Counted from the first letter of the stretch, positions 26,952 through 35,741 are shown. The stretch: DNA of 64,000 nucleotides from Dryocola sp051307055 (GCF_051307055.1 NZ_CP149994.1:1178001-1242000), one strand, 5' to 3'. Notes: generated by a model not told the origin, from the letters alone. Translations and numbers: made by a program.

Positions 26952-27752
26952 TTAAAGGCCTTTAATATTTTCTGCTTCAAGTTCGTTGAAGTACTTCAAC
27001 GTCTTCACTTTCAGCTCCATGGTGGAGGGTTCGTCGCACACCACAACCGCTTTTGGATGCAGTTGCAGGCAGCTGATAGTCCACATATGGTTGACGTTGC
27101 CTTCTACGGCCGCCTGCAGCGCTTGCGCTTTAACGTGGCCGAGCACCAGAATCATCACTTCTTCCGCGTCAAGCAGGGTACCAACGCCTACGGTCAGCGC
27201 ATATTTTGGAACCTGGTTTACGTCGCCGTCAAAGAAGCGGGAGTTTGCCACGCGGGTGTCATGGGTCAGGGTTTTAATACGGGTACGGGACGCCAGAGAA
27301 GAAGCGGGTTCGTTGAATGCGATATGGCCGTCGTTACCCACGCCGCCCATAAAGAGATGGATTTTGCCGTAGGAGCGGATTTTTTCTTCATAAGCCCGGC
27401 ACTCTGCGTCAACGTCTTCCGCGTTACCGTTCAGCAGGTTGATATTTTCTGCTGGGATATCAACATGCTCAAAGAAATTCTTGTGCATGAAGGTATGATA
27501 GCTTTCCGGATGCTCTTTTGGCAGGCCAACGTACTCATCCATATTAAAGGTGACGACGTTTTTAAAGCTGACCTGGCCCGCTTTATGCATCTCTACCAGC
27601 GCTTTATAGGCTTCGAGCGGCGTGCTGCCGGTTGGCAGACCGAGCACGAAAGGACGGTCTGCGGTTGGGTTAAATGCGTTGATGCGTTTAACAATATGGC
27701 GAGCTGCCCATTTGCCGACCTGAGCCGGAGTAGCCAGGGGAATCAGTCTCAT
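26952..27752 (-). CDS. nagB: Glucosamine-6-phosphate deaminase
   Basis: NagB converts glucosamine-6-phosphate to fructose-6-phosphate and ammonia, feeding amino sugars into glycolysis; the family is activated by GlcNAc-6-phosphate. The second of two adjacent ATGs is chosen, giving MRLIPLATPAQVGKW, 266 residues as in E. coli, with AGAGG about seven bases upstream. Key motifs are GLPTGSTP, NMDEYVGLP and GGVGNDGHIAFNEPASS. It heads the operon. Confidence 0.97.
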   Translation of the reverse strand: MRLIPLATPAQVGKWAARHIVKRINAFNPTADRPFVLGLPTGSTPLEAYKALVEMHKAGQVSFKNVVTFNMDEYVGLPKEHPESYHTFMHKNFFEHVDIPAENINLLNGNAEDVDAECRAYEEKIRSYGKIHLFMGGVGNDGHIAFNEPASSLASRTRIKTLTHDTRVANSRFFDGDVNQVPKYALTVGVGTLLDAEEVMILVLGHVKAQALQAAVEGNVNHMWTISCLQLHPKAVVVCDEPSTMELKVKTLKYFNELEAENIKGL

Positions 27753-27858
27753 CATTCACCTCTTAAAAGTTAAAAGAAAACGGGTTTAGCCAGATTGATA
27801 TTCACCCTTCTAAGGGTAAACCAGTTTTATACTGGCGCCTGAGGGAGCAATCTGCCCT

Positions 27859-27881
27859 GATTTTTTGAATGATAAAATAAG
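27859..27881. promoter_or_regulatory. Weak NagC-like operator on the nagB side
   Basis: GATTTTTTGAATGATAAAAT at the left is a poor (about 11 of 23) match to the stronger site at 27953-27975. It is kept because its centre lies 94 bp from that site, close to nine helical turns, as expected for looped NagC repression of nagE-nagB. This is positional inference. Confidence 0.35.
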
Positions 27882-27922
27882 TTTTGTGTGATAGCCAGTC
27901 AAAGGGAGGTGTTATAGCGATA

Positions 27923-27944
27923 TTTGGTGACTGTAGTCACAAAA
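27923..27944. promoter_or_regulatory. CRP binding site between nagB and nagE
   Basis: The core GGTGA-CTGTAG-TCACA matches TGTGA-N6-TCACA at nine of ten positions, with AT flanks. It lies between the two NagC-type operators in the divergent nagB-nagE region, where CRP is known to act in E. coli. Confidence 0.7.
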
Positions 27945-27952
27945 AGCGCGCG

Positions 27953-27975
27953 TTTAATTTGCGATACGAATTAAA
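27953..27975. promoter_or_regulatory. NagC operator on the nagE side
   Basis: TTTAATTTGCG-AT-ACGAATTAAA is a 23-bp near-palindrome of the form known for NagC operators. It lies about 110 bp before the nagE start. Together with the CRP box it accounts for most of the conserved signal in 27753-28086. Confidence 0.7.
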
Positions 27976-28086
27976 TTTTTTCACACTTCGGGGTGTGATG
28001 TGAACCGTCGCCGTTTATTTAAGTAGTTAAGACAATAAAAACACTGCTTTGAGCGAGCCTTAACAGGGTCTCATAGGGGGAATAAA

Positions 28087-30108
28087 GTGAGTATTCTAGG
28101 TTATTTACAACGAGTTGGCCGCGCACTGATGGTGCCCGTGGCTACACTACCTGCAGCAGCAATTTTAATGGGGGTAGGCTACTGGATTGACCCGGTTGGC
28201 TGGGGTGGAGATAACGCGCTTGCGGCGTTCTTCATTAAATCTGGTTCTGCCATTATTGATAACATGTCCGTACTGTTCGCCATTGGTGTGGCTTATGGTA
28301 TGTCCAAAGATAAAGACGGTGCCGCAGCGCTGACCGGCTTTGTCGGCTTCCTGGTATTGACCACCCTGTGCTCTCCGGCAGCGGTTGCCATGATCCAGAA
28401 AATCCCGGCGGATCAGGTTCCGGCGGCGTTTGGTAAAATCAGCAACCAGTTCGTGGGTATTCTGGTTGGTATTATCTCTGCAGAATTGTACAACCGTTAC
28501 AGCAGCGTCGAGCTGCCGAAAGCGCTCTCCTTCTTCAGCGGCCGTCGTCTGGTGCCGATCCTTACCTCTTTTGTAATGATCGTTGTTGCTTTCATCATGA
28601 TGTATGTCTGGCCGATGATCTTCGACGGTCTGGTCAACTTCGGTGAGCACATTCAGAAGCTGGGCTCCATTGGCGCTGGCGTTTACGCCTTCTTCAACCG
28701 CCTGTTAATCCCGGTTGGTTTGCACCATGCGCTCAACTCCGTATTCTGGTTTGACGTGGCCGGCATTAACGATATCCCTAACTTCCTGGGCGGCGCGCAG
28801 TCCATCGAAGCAGGTAAAGCGGTGGTTGGCATCACCGGTCGTTACCAGGCGGGCTTCTTCCCAATCATGATGTTCGGTCTGCCGGGTGCGGCACTGGCTA
28901 TCTACCACTGCTCTCGTCCGGAAAACAAAGCGAAAGTAGCGGGTATCATGATGGCCGCCGCCTTCGCCGCGTTCTTTACCGGTATCACCGAGCCGCTGGA
29001 ATTCTCCTTCATGTTCGTTGCGCCGGTTCTGTACGTTATCCACGCCGTGCTGACTGGTATCTCCGTGTTCATCGCAGCAAGCATGCACTGGATCGCAGGT
29101 TTCGGTTTCAGCGCGGGCCTGGTGGATATGGTGCTTTCTTCCCGTAACCCGCTGGCGACACACTGGTGGATGCTGATCCCGCAGGGCCTTGTGTTCTTCG
29201 TGATTTACTACGTGGTGTTCCGTTTCACTATCATTAAATTCAACCTGTTAACCCCGGGTCGCGAACTGGCGGTTGCCGGTGATGAGGCAGATGGTCAGGA
29301 TGTGAACGTTAGCGGTACGGCAAACCAGGACGTTTCTGGTCTGGCTCGTCAGTACATCGCGGCGGTTGGCGGCTCTGCTAACCTGACCGGTATTGATGCC
29401 TGTATCACTCGTCTGCGTCTGAACGTAAAAGACTCTTCTTTGGTTAACGAAGCGCTGGCTAAACGTCTGGGCGCAACCGGCGTGATTCGCCTGAACAAAA
29501 CCAGCGTGCAGATTATCGTCGGCTTCGTGGCAGAGAAAATCGCCAACGCCATGAAAACTACCGGTGATGTCCCTGCGGCAGAAGCGCCTACGGCTCCCGT
29601 TGCCGCTACGGCTACGGCTAAACCACAGGCTGTGCCAAATGCGGTTACCATCGCGGCGCTGGTCTCTCCAGTAACCGGTGATGTGGTGGCGCTGGATCAG
29701 GTTCCTGATGAAGCCTTTGCCAGCAAAGCGGTAGGCGATGGCGTCGCCGTGAAGCCCACGGATAAAACCGTGGTCTCGCCGGCCGCGGGCACCATCGTAA
29801 AAATCTTTAACACCAACCATGCGTTCTGTCTGGAGACGGAAAAGGGTGCGGAAATTGTTGTCCACATGGGCATTGATACCGTAGCGCTTGGCGGCAAAGG
29901 CTTTACTCGCCTGGTGGAAGAGGGCGCGGAAGTGGCGGCCGGTCAGCCGATTCTGGAAATGGATCTGGATTTCCTGAACGCTAACGCGCGCTCCATGATC
30001 AGCCCGGTAGTTTGCAGCAACATCGATGACTTCAGCGGTCTGCTTCTCCAGGCTCAGGGTCACGTGGTTGCCGGTCAAACGCCTCTGTATGAGATTAAAG
30101 GCAAGTAA
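28087..30108 (+). CDS. nagE: PTS N-acetylglucosamine transporter, IICBA
   Basis: NagE imports and phosphorylates N-acetylglucosamine. Domains in order are a IIC membrane domain (about 1-370), IIB (about 415-480, phospho-Cys in GIDACITRLRL), and IIA (about 530-670, phospho-His in VVHMGIDTVALGG). It starts with GTG after an AGGGGGA ribosome site. It has 673 residues against 648 in E. coli; the excess is an Ala/Pro/Thr-rich IIB-IIA linker. It is divergent from nagBACD under shared NagC/CRP control. Confidence 0.97.
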   Translation: MSILGYLQRVGRALMVPVATLPAAAILMGVGYWIDPVGWGGDNALAAFFIKSGSAIIDNMSVLFAIGVAYGMSKDKDGAAALTGFVGFLVLTTLCSPAAVAMIQKIPADQVPAAFGKISNQFVGILVGIISAELYNRYSSVELPKALSFFSGRRLVPILTSFVMIVVAFIMMYVWPMIFDGLVNFGEHIQKLGSIGAGVYAFFNRLLIPVGLHHALNSVFWFDVAGINDIPNFLGGAQSIEAGKAVVGITGRYQAGFFPIMMFGLPGAALAIYHCSRPENKAKVAGIMMAAAFAAFFTGITEPLEFSFMFVAPVLYVIHAVLTGISVFIAASMHWIAGFGFSAGLVDMVLSSRNPLATHWWMLIPQGLVFFVIYYVVFRFTIIKFNLLTPGRELAVAGDEADGQDVNVSGTANQDVSGLARQYIAAVGGSANLTGIDACITRLRLNVKDSSLVNEALAKRLGATGVIRLNKTSVQIIVGFVAEKIANAMKTTGDVPAAEAPTAPVAATATAKPQAVPNAVTIAALVSPVTGDVVALDQVPDEAFASKAVGDGVAVKPTDKTVVSPAAGTIVKIFNTNHAFCLETEKGAEIVVHMGIDTVALGGKGFTRLVEEGAEVAAGQPILEMDLDFLNANARSMISPVVCSNIDDFSGLLLQAQGHVVAGQTPLYEIKGK

Positions 30109-30135
30109 TCGCTCCTGAGTAAGCATTTGTGCCTT

Positions 30136-30169
30136 AAGCGGCTGGGGTTAATCTTCAGCCGCTTTTTTA
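30136..30169 (+). terminator. Intrinsic terminator of nagE
   Basis: A 9-bp stem AAGCGGCTG/CAGCCGCTT with an 11-base loop is followed by TTTTTAT, 27 bp after the nagE stop. Confidence 0.92.
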
Positions 30170-30296
30170 TTGCGTCGAATTAAACTTCCCTGCGCTTTCA
30201 CCGCGCTCGCCTAATTTGTGCAACTAAAGGTTGTTTCCCGTCCCTGCTTATTGGATCATGCACCGTTAACGAAAGTTTTGTCTTGAGGAATCCGCG

Positions 30297-31964
30297 ATGA
30301 GTGAGGCTGAAGCCCGCCCAACTAACTTTATTCGCCAGATTATCGATGAAGATCTGGCCAATGGTAAGCATGACCGTATCTGCACTCGTTTTCCGCCGGA
30401 GCCAAATGGCTACCTGCACATCGGCCATGCGAAATCTATCTGCCTGAACTTTGGTATCGCCCAGGATTATCAGGGGCAGTGCAATCTGCGTTTCGATGAC
30501 ACCAACCCGGTAAAAGAAGACATCGAATATGTAGATTCGATTAAGCACGACGTAGAGTGGCTGGGCTTTCACTGGTCCGGTGACGTGCGCTACTCATCTG
30601 ACTACTTCGACCAGCTGTTTAATTACGCCGTTGAGCTGATTAACAAAGGTCTGGCGTACGTAGACGAGCTGACGCCTGAGCAGATCCGCGAATATCGTGG
30701 CTCCCTGACGGCGCCCGGCAAAAACAGCCCGTATCGCGATCGCAGCGTTGAGGAAAACCTCGCCCTGTTCGAGAAAATGCGTAACGGTGAGTTTGCCGAA
30801 GGAACCGCGTGCCTGCGTGCGAAAATCGATATGGCGTCGCCTTTCATCGTGATGCGCGATCCGGTGATTTACCGTATTAAGTTTGCCGATCATCACCAGA
30901 CGGGCAGCAAGTGGTGCATCTACCCGATGTATGACTTCACCCACTGCATTTCCGATGCGCTGGAAGGCATTACCCATTCGCTGTGCACGCTGGAGTTCCA
31001 GGATAACCGTCGTCTTTACGACTGGGTGTTAGACAACATCACCATTCCGGCTCACCCGCGTCAGTACGAGTTCTCGCGCCTGAATCTTGAATACGCCATC
31101 ATGTCCAAGCGCAAGCTGAACCTGCTGGTGACCGAGAAGATTGTCGAGGGCTGGGATGACCCGCGTATGCCGACTATCTCCGGCCTGCGTCGCCGTGGTT
31201 ATACCGCGGCTTCTATCCGTGAGTTCTGCAAACGTATCGGCGTGACTAAACAGGACAACACCGTTGAGATGGCTTCTCTGGAGTCGTGCATCCGTGACGA
31301 TCTCAATGAGAACGCGCCGCGCGCCATGGCCGTATTGGATCCGGTGAAAGTAATCCTCGAAAACTATCCGCAGGGTGGGGAGGAGAGGGTAACCATGCCA
31401 AATCATCCTAACAAGCCTGAAATGGGTAGCCGTCAGGTTCCTTTCAGCGGCGCAATCTATATCGACCGCGCCGATTTCCGTGAAGAAGCGAACAAGCAGT
31501 ACAAACGCCTGGTGTTGGGCAAAGAAGTGCGCCTGCGCAACGCTTACGTGATCAAAGCTGAACGCGTAGAGAAAGACGAGGAAGGCAACATCACCACGCT
31601 GTATTGCACCTACGACCCTGAAACGCTGAGTAAAGACCCGGCGGACGGTCGTAAGGTGAAAGGCGTCATTCACTGGGTAAGCGCAGCCCATGCGCTGCCG
31701 GTAGAGATTCGTCTCTACGATCGTCTCTTTAGCGTAGCGAACCCGGGTAGCGCGGAGGATTTCCTGGCGACAATTAACCCGCAGTCGCTGGTTATCAAAC
31801 AAGGTTTCGTTGAGCCGAGCCTGCAGAATGCGCAGAAAGGTAAAGCTTACCAGTTTGAGCGTGAAGGTTATTTCTGTCTCGACAGCCGTTATGCAACCGC
31901 TACCAGCCTGGTGTTCAACCGCACCGTCGGCCTGCGTGATACCTGGGCAAAAATAGGCGATTAA
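30297..31964 (+). CDS. glnS: Glutaminyl-tRNA synthetase
   Basis: GlnS charges the tRNA-Gln species, four copies of which lie about 9 kb away. The 555 residues are close to E. coli (554). Class I motifs are PPEPNGYLHIGHAKS near residue 34 and the KMSKS-equivalent IMSKRKLN near residue 267, followed by the two beta-barrel anticodon-binding domains. It is monocistronic with its own terminator. Confidence 0.97.
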   Translation: MSEAEARPTNFIRQIIDEDLANGKHDRICTRFPPEPNGYLHIGHAKSICLNFGIAQDYQGQCNLRFDDTNPVKEDIEYVDSIKHDVEWLGFHWSGDVRYSSDYFDQLFNYAVELINKGLAYVDELTPEQIREYRGSLTAPGKNSPYRDRSVEENLALFEKMRNGEFAEGTACLRAKIDMASPFIVMRDPVIYRIKFADHHQTGSKWCIYPMYDFTHCISDALEGITHSLCTLEFQDNRRLYDWVLDNITIPAHPRQYEFSRLNLEYAIMSKRKLNLLVTEKIVEGWDDPRMPTISGLRRRGYTAASIREFCKRIGVTKQDNTVEMASLESCIRDDLNENAPRAMAVLDPVKVILENYPQGGEERVTMPNHPNKPEMGSRQVPFSGAIYIDRADFREEANKQYKRLVLGKEVRLRNAYVIKAERVEKDEEGNITTLYCTYDPETLSKDPADGRKVKGVIHWVSAAHALPVEIRLYDRLFSVANPGSAEDFLATINPQSLVIKQGFVEPSLQNAQKGKAYQFEREGYFCLDSRYATATSLVFNRTVGLRDTWAKIGD

Positions 31965-31984
31965 TCCGCTGTGCCTGCATATCA

Positions 31985-32011
31985 AACGCCGCTTAAAGCG
32001 GCGTTTTTTTT
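31985..32011 (+). terminator. Intrinsic terminator of glnS
   Basis: A perfect stem AACGCCGCTT/AAGCGGCGTT with minimal loop is followed by eight Ts. Confidence 0.93.
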
Positions 32012-32041
32012 CGCTTGTCGTTCAGCGGGTTAATTCATTAT

Positions 32042-32064
32042 TCACATTCGCGTCACGAATTAAT
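32042..32064. promoter_or_regulatory. Distal NagC-like operator upstream of chiP
   Basis: This sequence (core ATTCGCGTCACGAATTAAT) matches the nagE operator at 16 of 23 positions. It lies about 360 bp before chiP and 233 bp, centre to centre, from a second match. Confidence 0.5.
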
Positions 32065-32272
32065 GCTTAATATAGGCCCTGATAATAATTGTCTGCGGTT
32101 GACCTTATTTTGTAAAAATTCTCATTACCGCTTATGAGAGCGCTTTCATTTTTAAAATTTTGCTCAATTGACTGAATTTAATGGCATAAAATTTCCGCTA
32201 AGCAAACTGTTACAAATGCTCATAAATTATGTGCTCTTCGTCATACTACGGGAATTAACTCTTATAAAGTCG

Positions 32273-32301
32273 TTGATAATTCGCGTCGCGAAAAATAGTC
32301 T
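32273..32301 (+). promoter_or_regulatory. chiP promoter overlapped by a NagC-like operator
   Basis: TTGATA, a 17-bp spacer and TAGTCT form a sigma-70-type promoter. The interval 32275-32297 (core AATTCGCGTCGCGAAAAAT) matches the nagE operator at about 15 of 23 positions and covers the spacer, so repressor binding would block polymerase. Apart from these sites and the ChiX target, 31965-32424 shows nothing else clear. Confidence 0.5.
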
Positions 32302-32405
32302 GTTACTCAGAAGTCAATGCGGTGGAAATATTCATCACCGCTTTTTAGCCGTCAGGCATTTTTATTTTTCACCGTCAGGTGTTTTACGCCGGGTGATTAT
32401 TTATA

Positions 32406-32417
32406 CGTCAAAGAGGA
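32406..32417 (+). promoter_or_regulatory. ChiX sRNA pairing site over the chiP ribosome-binding site
   Basis: CGTCAAAGAGGA is perfectly complementary to the seed of the sRNA ChiX (UCCUCUUUGACG) and includes the AGAGGA Shine-Dalgarno, eight bases before the ATG. ChiX silences chiP this way in E. coli and Salmonella. The chiX gene is not in the window. Confidence 0.8.
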
Positions 32418-32424
32418 TTTTACT

Positions 32425-33822
32425 ATGCGTACGTTTAGTGGCAAACGTAGTGCGCTGGCGCTTGCAATCGCCGGTGTCACCGCCCTTTCAGGCATTGTTA
32501 TTGTACCGCAGGCAATAGGTGCAGGATTTGTTGATGATTCAACGCTCACCGGCGGCGTCTATTACTGGCAGCGTGAACGCGATCGTAAAGACGTTAATAC
32601 CAATAAATACGAGACGAACCTTTCTCATTCCACCTGGAACGCCAACCTTGATTTCCAGTCCGGCTATGCGGCCGATATGTTTGGCCTGGATATCGCGGCG
32701 TTTACCGCCATTGAAATGGCTGAAAATGGCGACAGCGGTCACCCGAACGAAATCGCTTTTTCTTCTAAAAATAAAGCCTACTCCGAAGACTATTCCGGCG
32801 ATAAAAGCGGCATCAGCCTCTATAAAGCTGCGGCAAAATTTAAATATGGCCCGGTCTGGGCGCGTGCAGGTTATATCCAGCCAACCGGCCAGACGCTGTT
32901 AGCGCCGCACTGGAGCTTCATGCCTGGTACCTACCAGGGTGCAGAGGCGGGCGCTAATTTTGATTACGGCGATGCGGGCGCGCTGAGCTTCTCGTATATG
33001 TGGACGAACGAGTATAAAGCGCCGTGGCATCTGGAAATGGACAAGTTCTATCAGAACGATAAGCACACCAAAGTCGACTATCTGCACTCGGTCGGGGCGA
33101 AGTATGACTTTAAAAACGATCTGGTGCTCGAAGCGGCATTCGGTCAGGCGGAAGGTTACATCGACCAGTACTTCACCAAAGCAAGCTACAAATTTGATAT
33201 CGCTGGCAGCCCGCTGACCACCAGCTATCAGTTCTACGGTACGCGCGATAAAGCCTCCAGCGGCGGCGTTAACGACATTTATGACGGCACCGCGTGGCTG
33301 CAGGCGCTGACCTTCGGTTACAAAATTGGTCAGGTTGACCTGCGCCTGGAAGGAACCATGGTTAAGGCCGACGGCCAGCAGGGCTACTTCCTGCAGCGTA
33401 TGACGCCAACGTATGCTTCCTCCAACGGTCGTCTGGACGTGTGGTGGGATAACCGCTCCGACTTCAACGCCAACGGCGAAAAAGCGGTATTCGCGGGCGC
33501 TATGTATGACCTGAGCAACTGGAATCTGCCGGGGTGGGCGGTTGGGGCTTCCTACGTTTATGCCTGGGATGCTAAGCCAGGCTCAACGCCGACCACCGAC
33601 GGCTATTACGACGCGGATCGTCGCCTGAAAGAGTCCTCTTACAGCCTGGATGCGCTTTATACCGTTCAGGACGGACGTGCGAAAGGCACGCTGTTCAAAC
33701 TGCACTTCACCCAGTACGACAACCACTCGGATATCCCAAGCTGGGGCGGCGGTTACGGCAATATCTTCCAGGATGAGCGTGACGTGAAGTTTATCGTTAT
33801 CGCGCCGTTCACCATCTTCTGA
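32425..33822 (+). CDS. chiP: Chitoporin ChiP (OprD-family outer-membrane channel)
   Basis: ChiP takes up chitooligosaccharides across the outer membrane. The start MRTFSGKRSALALAI gives 465 residues (E. coli 468) and a Sec signal of about 30 residues. The mature part has alternating aromatic beta-strand patterns (SFSYMWTNEYKAPWHLEM) and ends in Phe, as outer-membrane barrels do. The upstream in-frame extension to 32317 is rejected because the ChiX/ribosome site lies inside it. It is followed by chiQ. Confidence 0.95.
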   Translation: MRTFSGKRSALALAIAGVTALSGIVIVPQAIGAGFVDDSTLTGGVYYWQRERDRKDVNTNKYETNLSHSTWNANLDFQSGYAADMFGLDIAAFTAIEMAENGDSGHPNEIAFSSKNKAYSEDYSGDKSGISLYKAAAKFKYGPVWARAGYIQPTGQTLLAPHWSFMPGTYQGAEAGANFDYGDAGALSFSYMWTNEYKAPWHLEMDKFYQNDKHTKVDYLHSVGAKYDFKNDLVLEAAFGQAEGYIDQYFTKASYKFDIAGSPLTTSYQFYGTRDKASSGGVNDIYDGTAWLQALTFGYKIGQVDLRLEGTMVKADGQQGYFLQRMTPTYASSNGRLDVWWDNRSDFNANGEKAVFAGAMYDLSNWNLPGWAVGASYVYAWDAKPGSTPTTDGYYDADRRLKESSYSLDALYTVQDGRAKGTLFKLHFTQYDNHSDIPSWGGGYGNIFQDERDVKFIVIAPFTIF

Positions 33823-33869
33823 TTTGATTCCGGGCGCGCAGGCGCCCGGCTTTAGTGAGGATACTGACC

Positions 33870-34196
33870 ATGAAGAAAGCTATTCTGCTGTCTGTGATTA
33901 CGCTGGCCCTGGCCGCCTGCGCGCAGCCGAAGGCGGCGCCTGAGGATACAAAGTTGAAAGCCGCCTACAGCGCCTGCATTAATACCGCAGAAGGTAATCC
34001 GGACAAGGTGCAGGCCTGTCAGAGCGTGCTGAACGTGCTGGCTCAGGAGAAACAGCATCAGGAGTTTGCGAAGAAAGAGACCGTTCGCACCCTTGATTAT
34101 CAGAAATGTATTCAGGCTACGCGTACCGGCAACGACCAGGCTGTTAAAGCGAAATGCGATAAAATCTGGCAGGAAATTCGCGCCAGTAATAACTGA
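33870..34196 (+). CDS. chiQ: ChiQ small lipoprotein
   Basis: The 108-residue protein (YbfN/ChiQ family) has a signal peptide ending in the lipobox LAAC, so the mature form is a lipoprotein. It has about four further cysteines and a charged helical body. It is co-transcribed with chiP; its molecular function is not known. The start MKKAILLSV is preceded by TGAGGA. Confidence 0.9.
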   Translation: MKKAILLSVITLALAACAQPKAAPEDTKLKAAYSACINTAEGNPDKVQACQSVLNVLAQEKQHQEFAKKETVRTLDYQKCIQATRTGNDQAVKAKCDKIWQEIRASNN

Positions 34197-34212
34197 GCCG
34201 GATGCAGATAAT

Positions 34213-34245
34213 AAAAAACCGGTGAATTTCCTCACCGGTTTTTTT
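34213..34245. terminator. Bidirectional terminator between chiPQ and fur
   Basis: A 13-bp stem AAAAAACCGGTGA/TCACCGGTTTTTT carries T runs on both strands, serving chiPQ (+) and fur (-). Confidence 0.92.
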
Positions 34246-34283
34246 GTCTCTGACTCATCCCGCAGGGGAGGTCAGCGTGCGGA

Positions 34284-34736
34284 TTACTTTTCGCTGATTT
34301 CGTGGGCGTTTTCGTCAGTACGACAGTCGCCTTCGGCGCAGTGGCCATAAAGGTAAAGGCTGTGGTTGGTCAGACGGATCCCGTGACGGGTGGCGATCTC
34401 ACGCTGGCGGGATTCGATTGAGTCATCGCTGAATTCAATCACTTTGCCACAGTCCAGACAAATCAGGTGATCGTGATGATGCTGCTGGGTCAGTTCGAAT
34501 ACCGACTTGCCGCCTTCAAAATTATGACGGGTAACGATACCTGCGTCATCAAACTGGTTCAGCACGCGGTAAACCGTGGCCAGACCAATCTCTTCACCCA
34601 TATCAATCAGTCGCTTGTATAACTCTTCCGCACTGACGTGGTGGTTCACCGGTCCCTGCAACACTTCAAGGATTTTTAATCGCGGAAGCGTGACTTTCAG
34701 GCCGGCCTTCTTTAATGCGGTGTTGTTGTCAGTCAT
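34284..34736 (-). CDS. fur: Ferric uptake regulator Fur
   Basis: Fur is the Fe(II)-dependent repressor of iron acquisition and, via RyhB, controls sdhCDAB and other iron proteins. The start MTDNNTALKKAGLKV gives 150 residues (E. coli 148). The winged-helix domain is followed by the metal site QQHHHDH and structural zinc cysteines CLDCG and GHCAEGDC. Its ribosome site is weak (AGGA ten bases away), consistent with coupling to an upstream frame. An ATG 22 codons upstream is in frame (see separate entry). Confidence 0.97.
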   Translation of the reverse strand: MTDNNTALKKAGLKVTLPRLKILEVLQGPVNHHVSAEELYKRLIDMGEEIGLATVYRVLNQFDDAGIVTRHNFEGGKSVFELTQQHHHDHLICLDCGKVIEFSDDSIESRQREIATRHGIRLTNHSLYLYGHCAEGDCRTDENAHEISEK

Positions 34737-34818
34737 GCGGAAATTGTCCTGTTGCTTAACGTTTTGCTCGGACTCGTTGAGCGTTAAGTGAATGCATCTC
34801 ATTATATACCCTTCTCAT
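34737..34818 (-). other. fur leader with two short upstream starts (uof-like region)
   Basis: In E. coli a 28-codon frame, uof, precedes and is translationally coupled to fur. Here an ATG at 34818 opens a 20-residue frame ending 19 nt before the fur ATG, without a ribosome site. An ATG at 34802 has AAGGG six bases upstream but is in frame with fur with no stop, so it would encode Fur with a 22-residue N-terminal extension. Which is used cannot be told from sequence. Confidence 0.5.
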
Positions 34819-34933
34819 GTGGGTATAGTACAGCCACGTCTAAATAGAAACTGTAAGTGTGAAGCATAACACAGCTAAAAAATCGTGGCCGAGTCGCTAT
34901 TTGCTGGCATCTTAGCAAATAGGCCTGGGGGAT

Positions 34934-34963
34934 ATTGTACAGAGATAGCGAGAAAAGTTACAA
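34934..34963 (-). promoter_or_regulatory. Candidate promoter upstream of fur
   Basis: On the minus strand TTGTAA, an 18-bp spacer and TACAAT lie about 115 bp before the fur-leader starts. I found no convincing Fur or OxyR box nearby. Confidence 0.4.
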
Positions 34964-35002
34964 AATTGTAGCAATTATTTTCATTGGTAATATCTATCGA
35001 TA

Positions 35003-35027
35003 CGGCGCAAACGAGTTATTTGCGCCG
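35003..35027 (-). other. Stem-loop just after fldA
   Basis: A perfect 9-bp stem CGGCGCAAA/TTTGCGCCG with a seven-base loop lies eight bases past the fldA stop. It lacks a T tract, so fldA transcripts may read on into fur. Confidence 0.55.
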
Positions 35028-35034
35028 CATTGCA

Positions 35035-35565
35035 TCAGGCGTTAATGATATCGGCCAGATTCAGCTCATCGGCAACCTGTTTGGTCCATTTTTCAACGCG
35101 TTCAGCGGTCAGCTCCGGCTGACGGTCTTCGTCGATAGCCAGACCTACGAAGTGATCGTCGTCAGCCAGCCCTTTAGAGGCTTCGAAATGGTAGCCAGCG
35201 GTTGGCCAGTGGCCTACGATCGCCGCGCCGCGAGGTTCAATGATATCGCGAATGGTGCCCAGCGCGTCGCAGAAGTACTCCGCGTAATCTTCCTGATCGC
35301 CGCAGCCAAACAGCGCAACCAGCTTGCCGTTGAAATCCACTTCTTCAAGCGTCGGGAAGAAGTCGTCCCAGTCGCACTGCGCTTCGCCGTAGTACCAGGT
35401 AGGAATACCCAGCAGCAGGATGTCGAAACTTTCCAGATCTTCTTTACTGCTCTTCGCAATGTCACGCACTTCAGCAACATCTTTACCGAGCTGTTTTTGA
35501 ATTATTTTTGCGATATTTTCGGTGTTGCCAGTATCGCTGCCGAAAAAAATGCCTACGATTGCCAT
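35035..35565 (-). CDS. fldA: Flavodoxin 1
   Basis: FldA is an FMN electron carrier for radical-SAM activation, IspG/IspH, methionine synthase and others (MiaB in this window is a radical-SAM enzyme of the kind it supports). The 176 residues match E. coli. The FMN phosphate loop is FFGSDTGNTENIA at residues 7-19, with the acidic surface typical of the family. It is encoded just upstream of fur. Confidence 0.97.
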   Translation of the reverse strand: MAIVGIFFGSDTGNTENIAKIIQKQLGKDVAEVRDIAKSSKEDLESFDILLLGIPTWYYGEAQCDWDDFFPTLEEVDFNGKLVALFGCGDQEDYAEYFCDALGTIRDIIEPRGAAIVGHWPTAGYHFEASKGLADDDHFVGLAIDEDRQPELTAERVEKWTKQVADELNLADIINA

Positions 35566-35741
35566 GAGTTAAATAACCTCTTGAAACTTAATGGTATGGT
35601 GGCGGAGAATTGCCCACAGATAGGGCAATCATAGCAGAACAGGCCGCGGTGCGGAAACAGCTATCATGGCGCTGTGCACAGACTGCAACATGATGGCGCA
35701 TTAAGCGCCACTTTGATAAATAACGGGGCGGGGCGGGAAGG

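Noticed and set aside
27885..27901. A CRP site at TGTGATAGCCAGTCAAA
   Set aside because: The spacer between half-sites is seven rather than six bases; the box at 27923-27944 fits far better.
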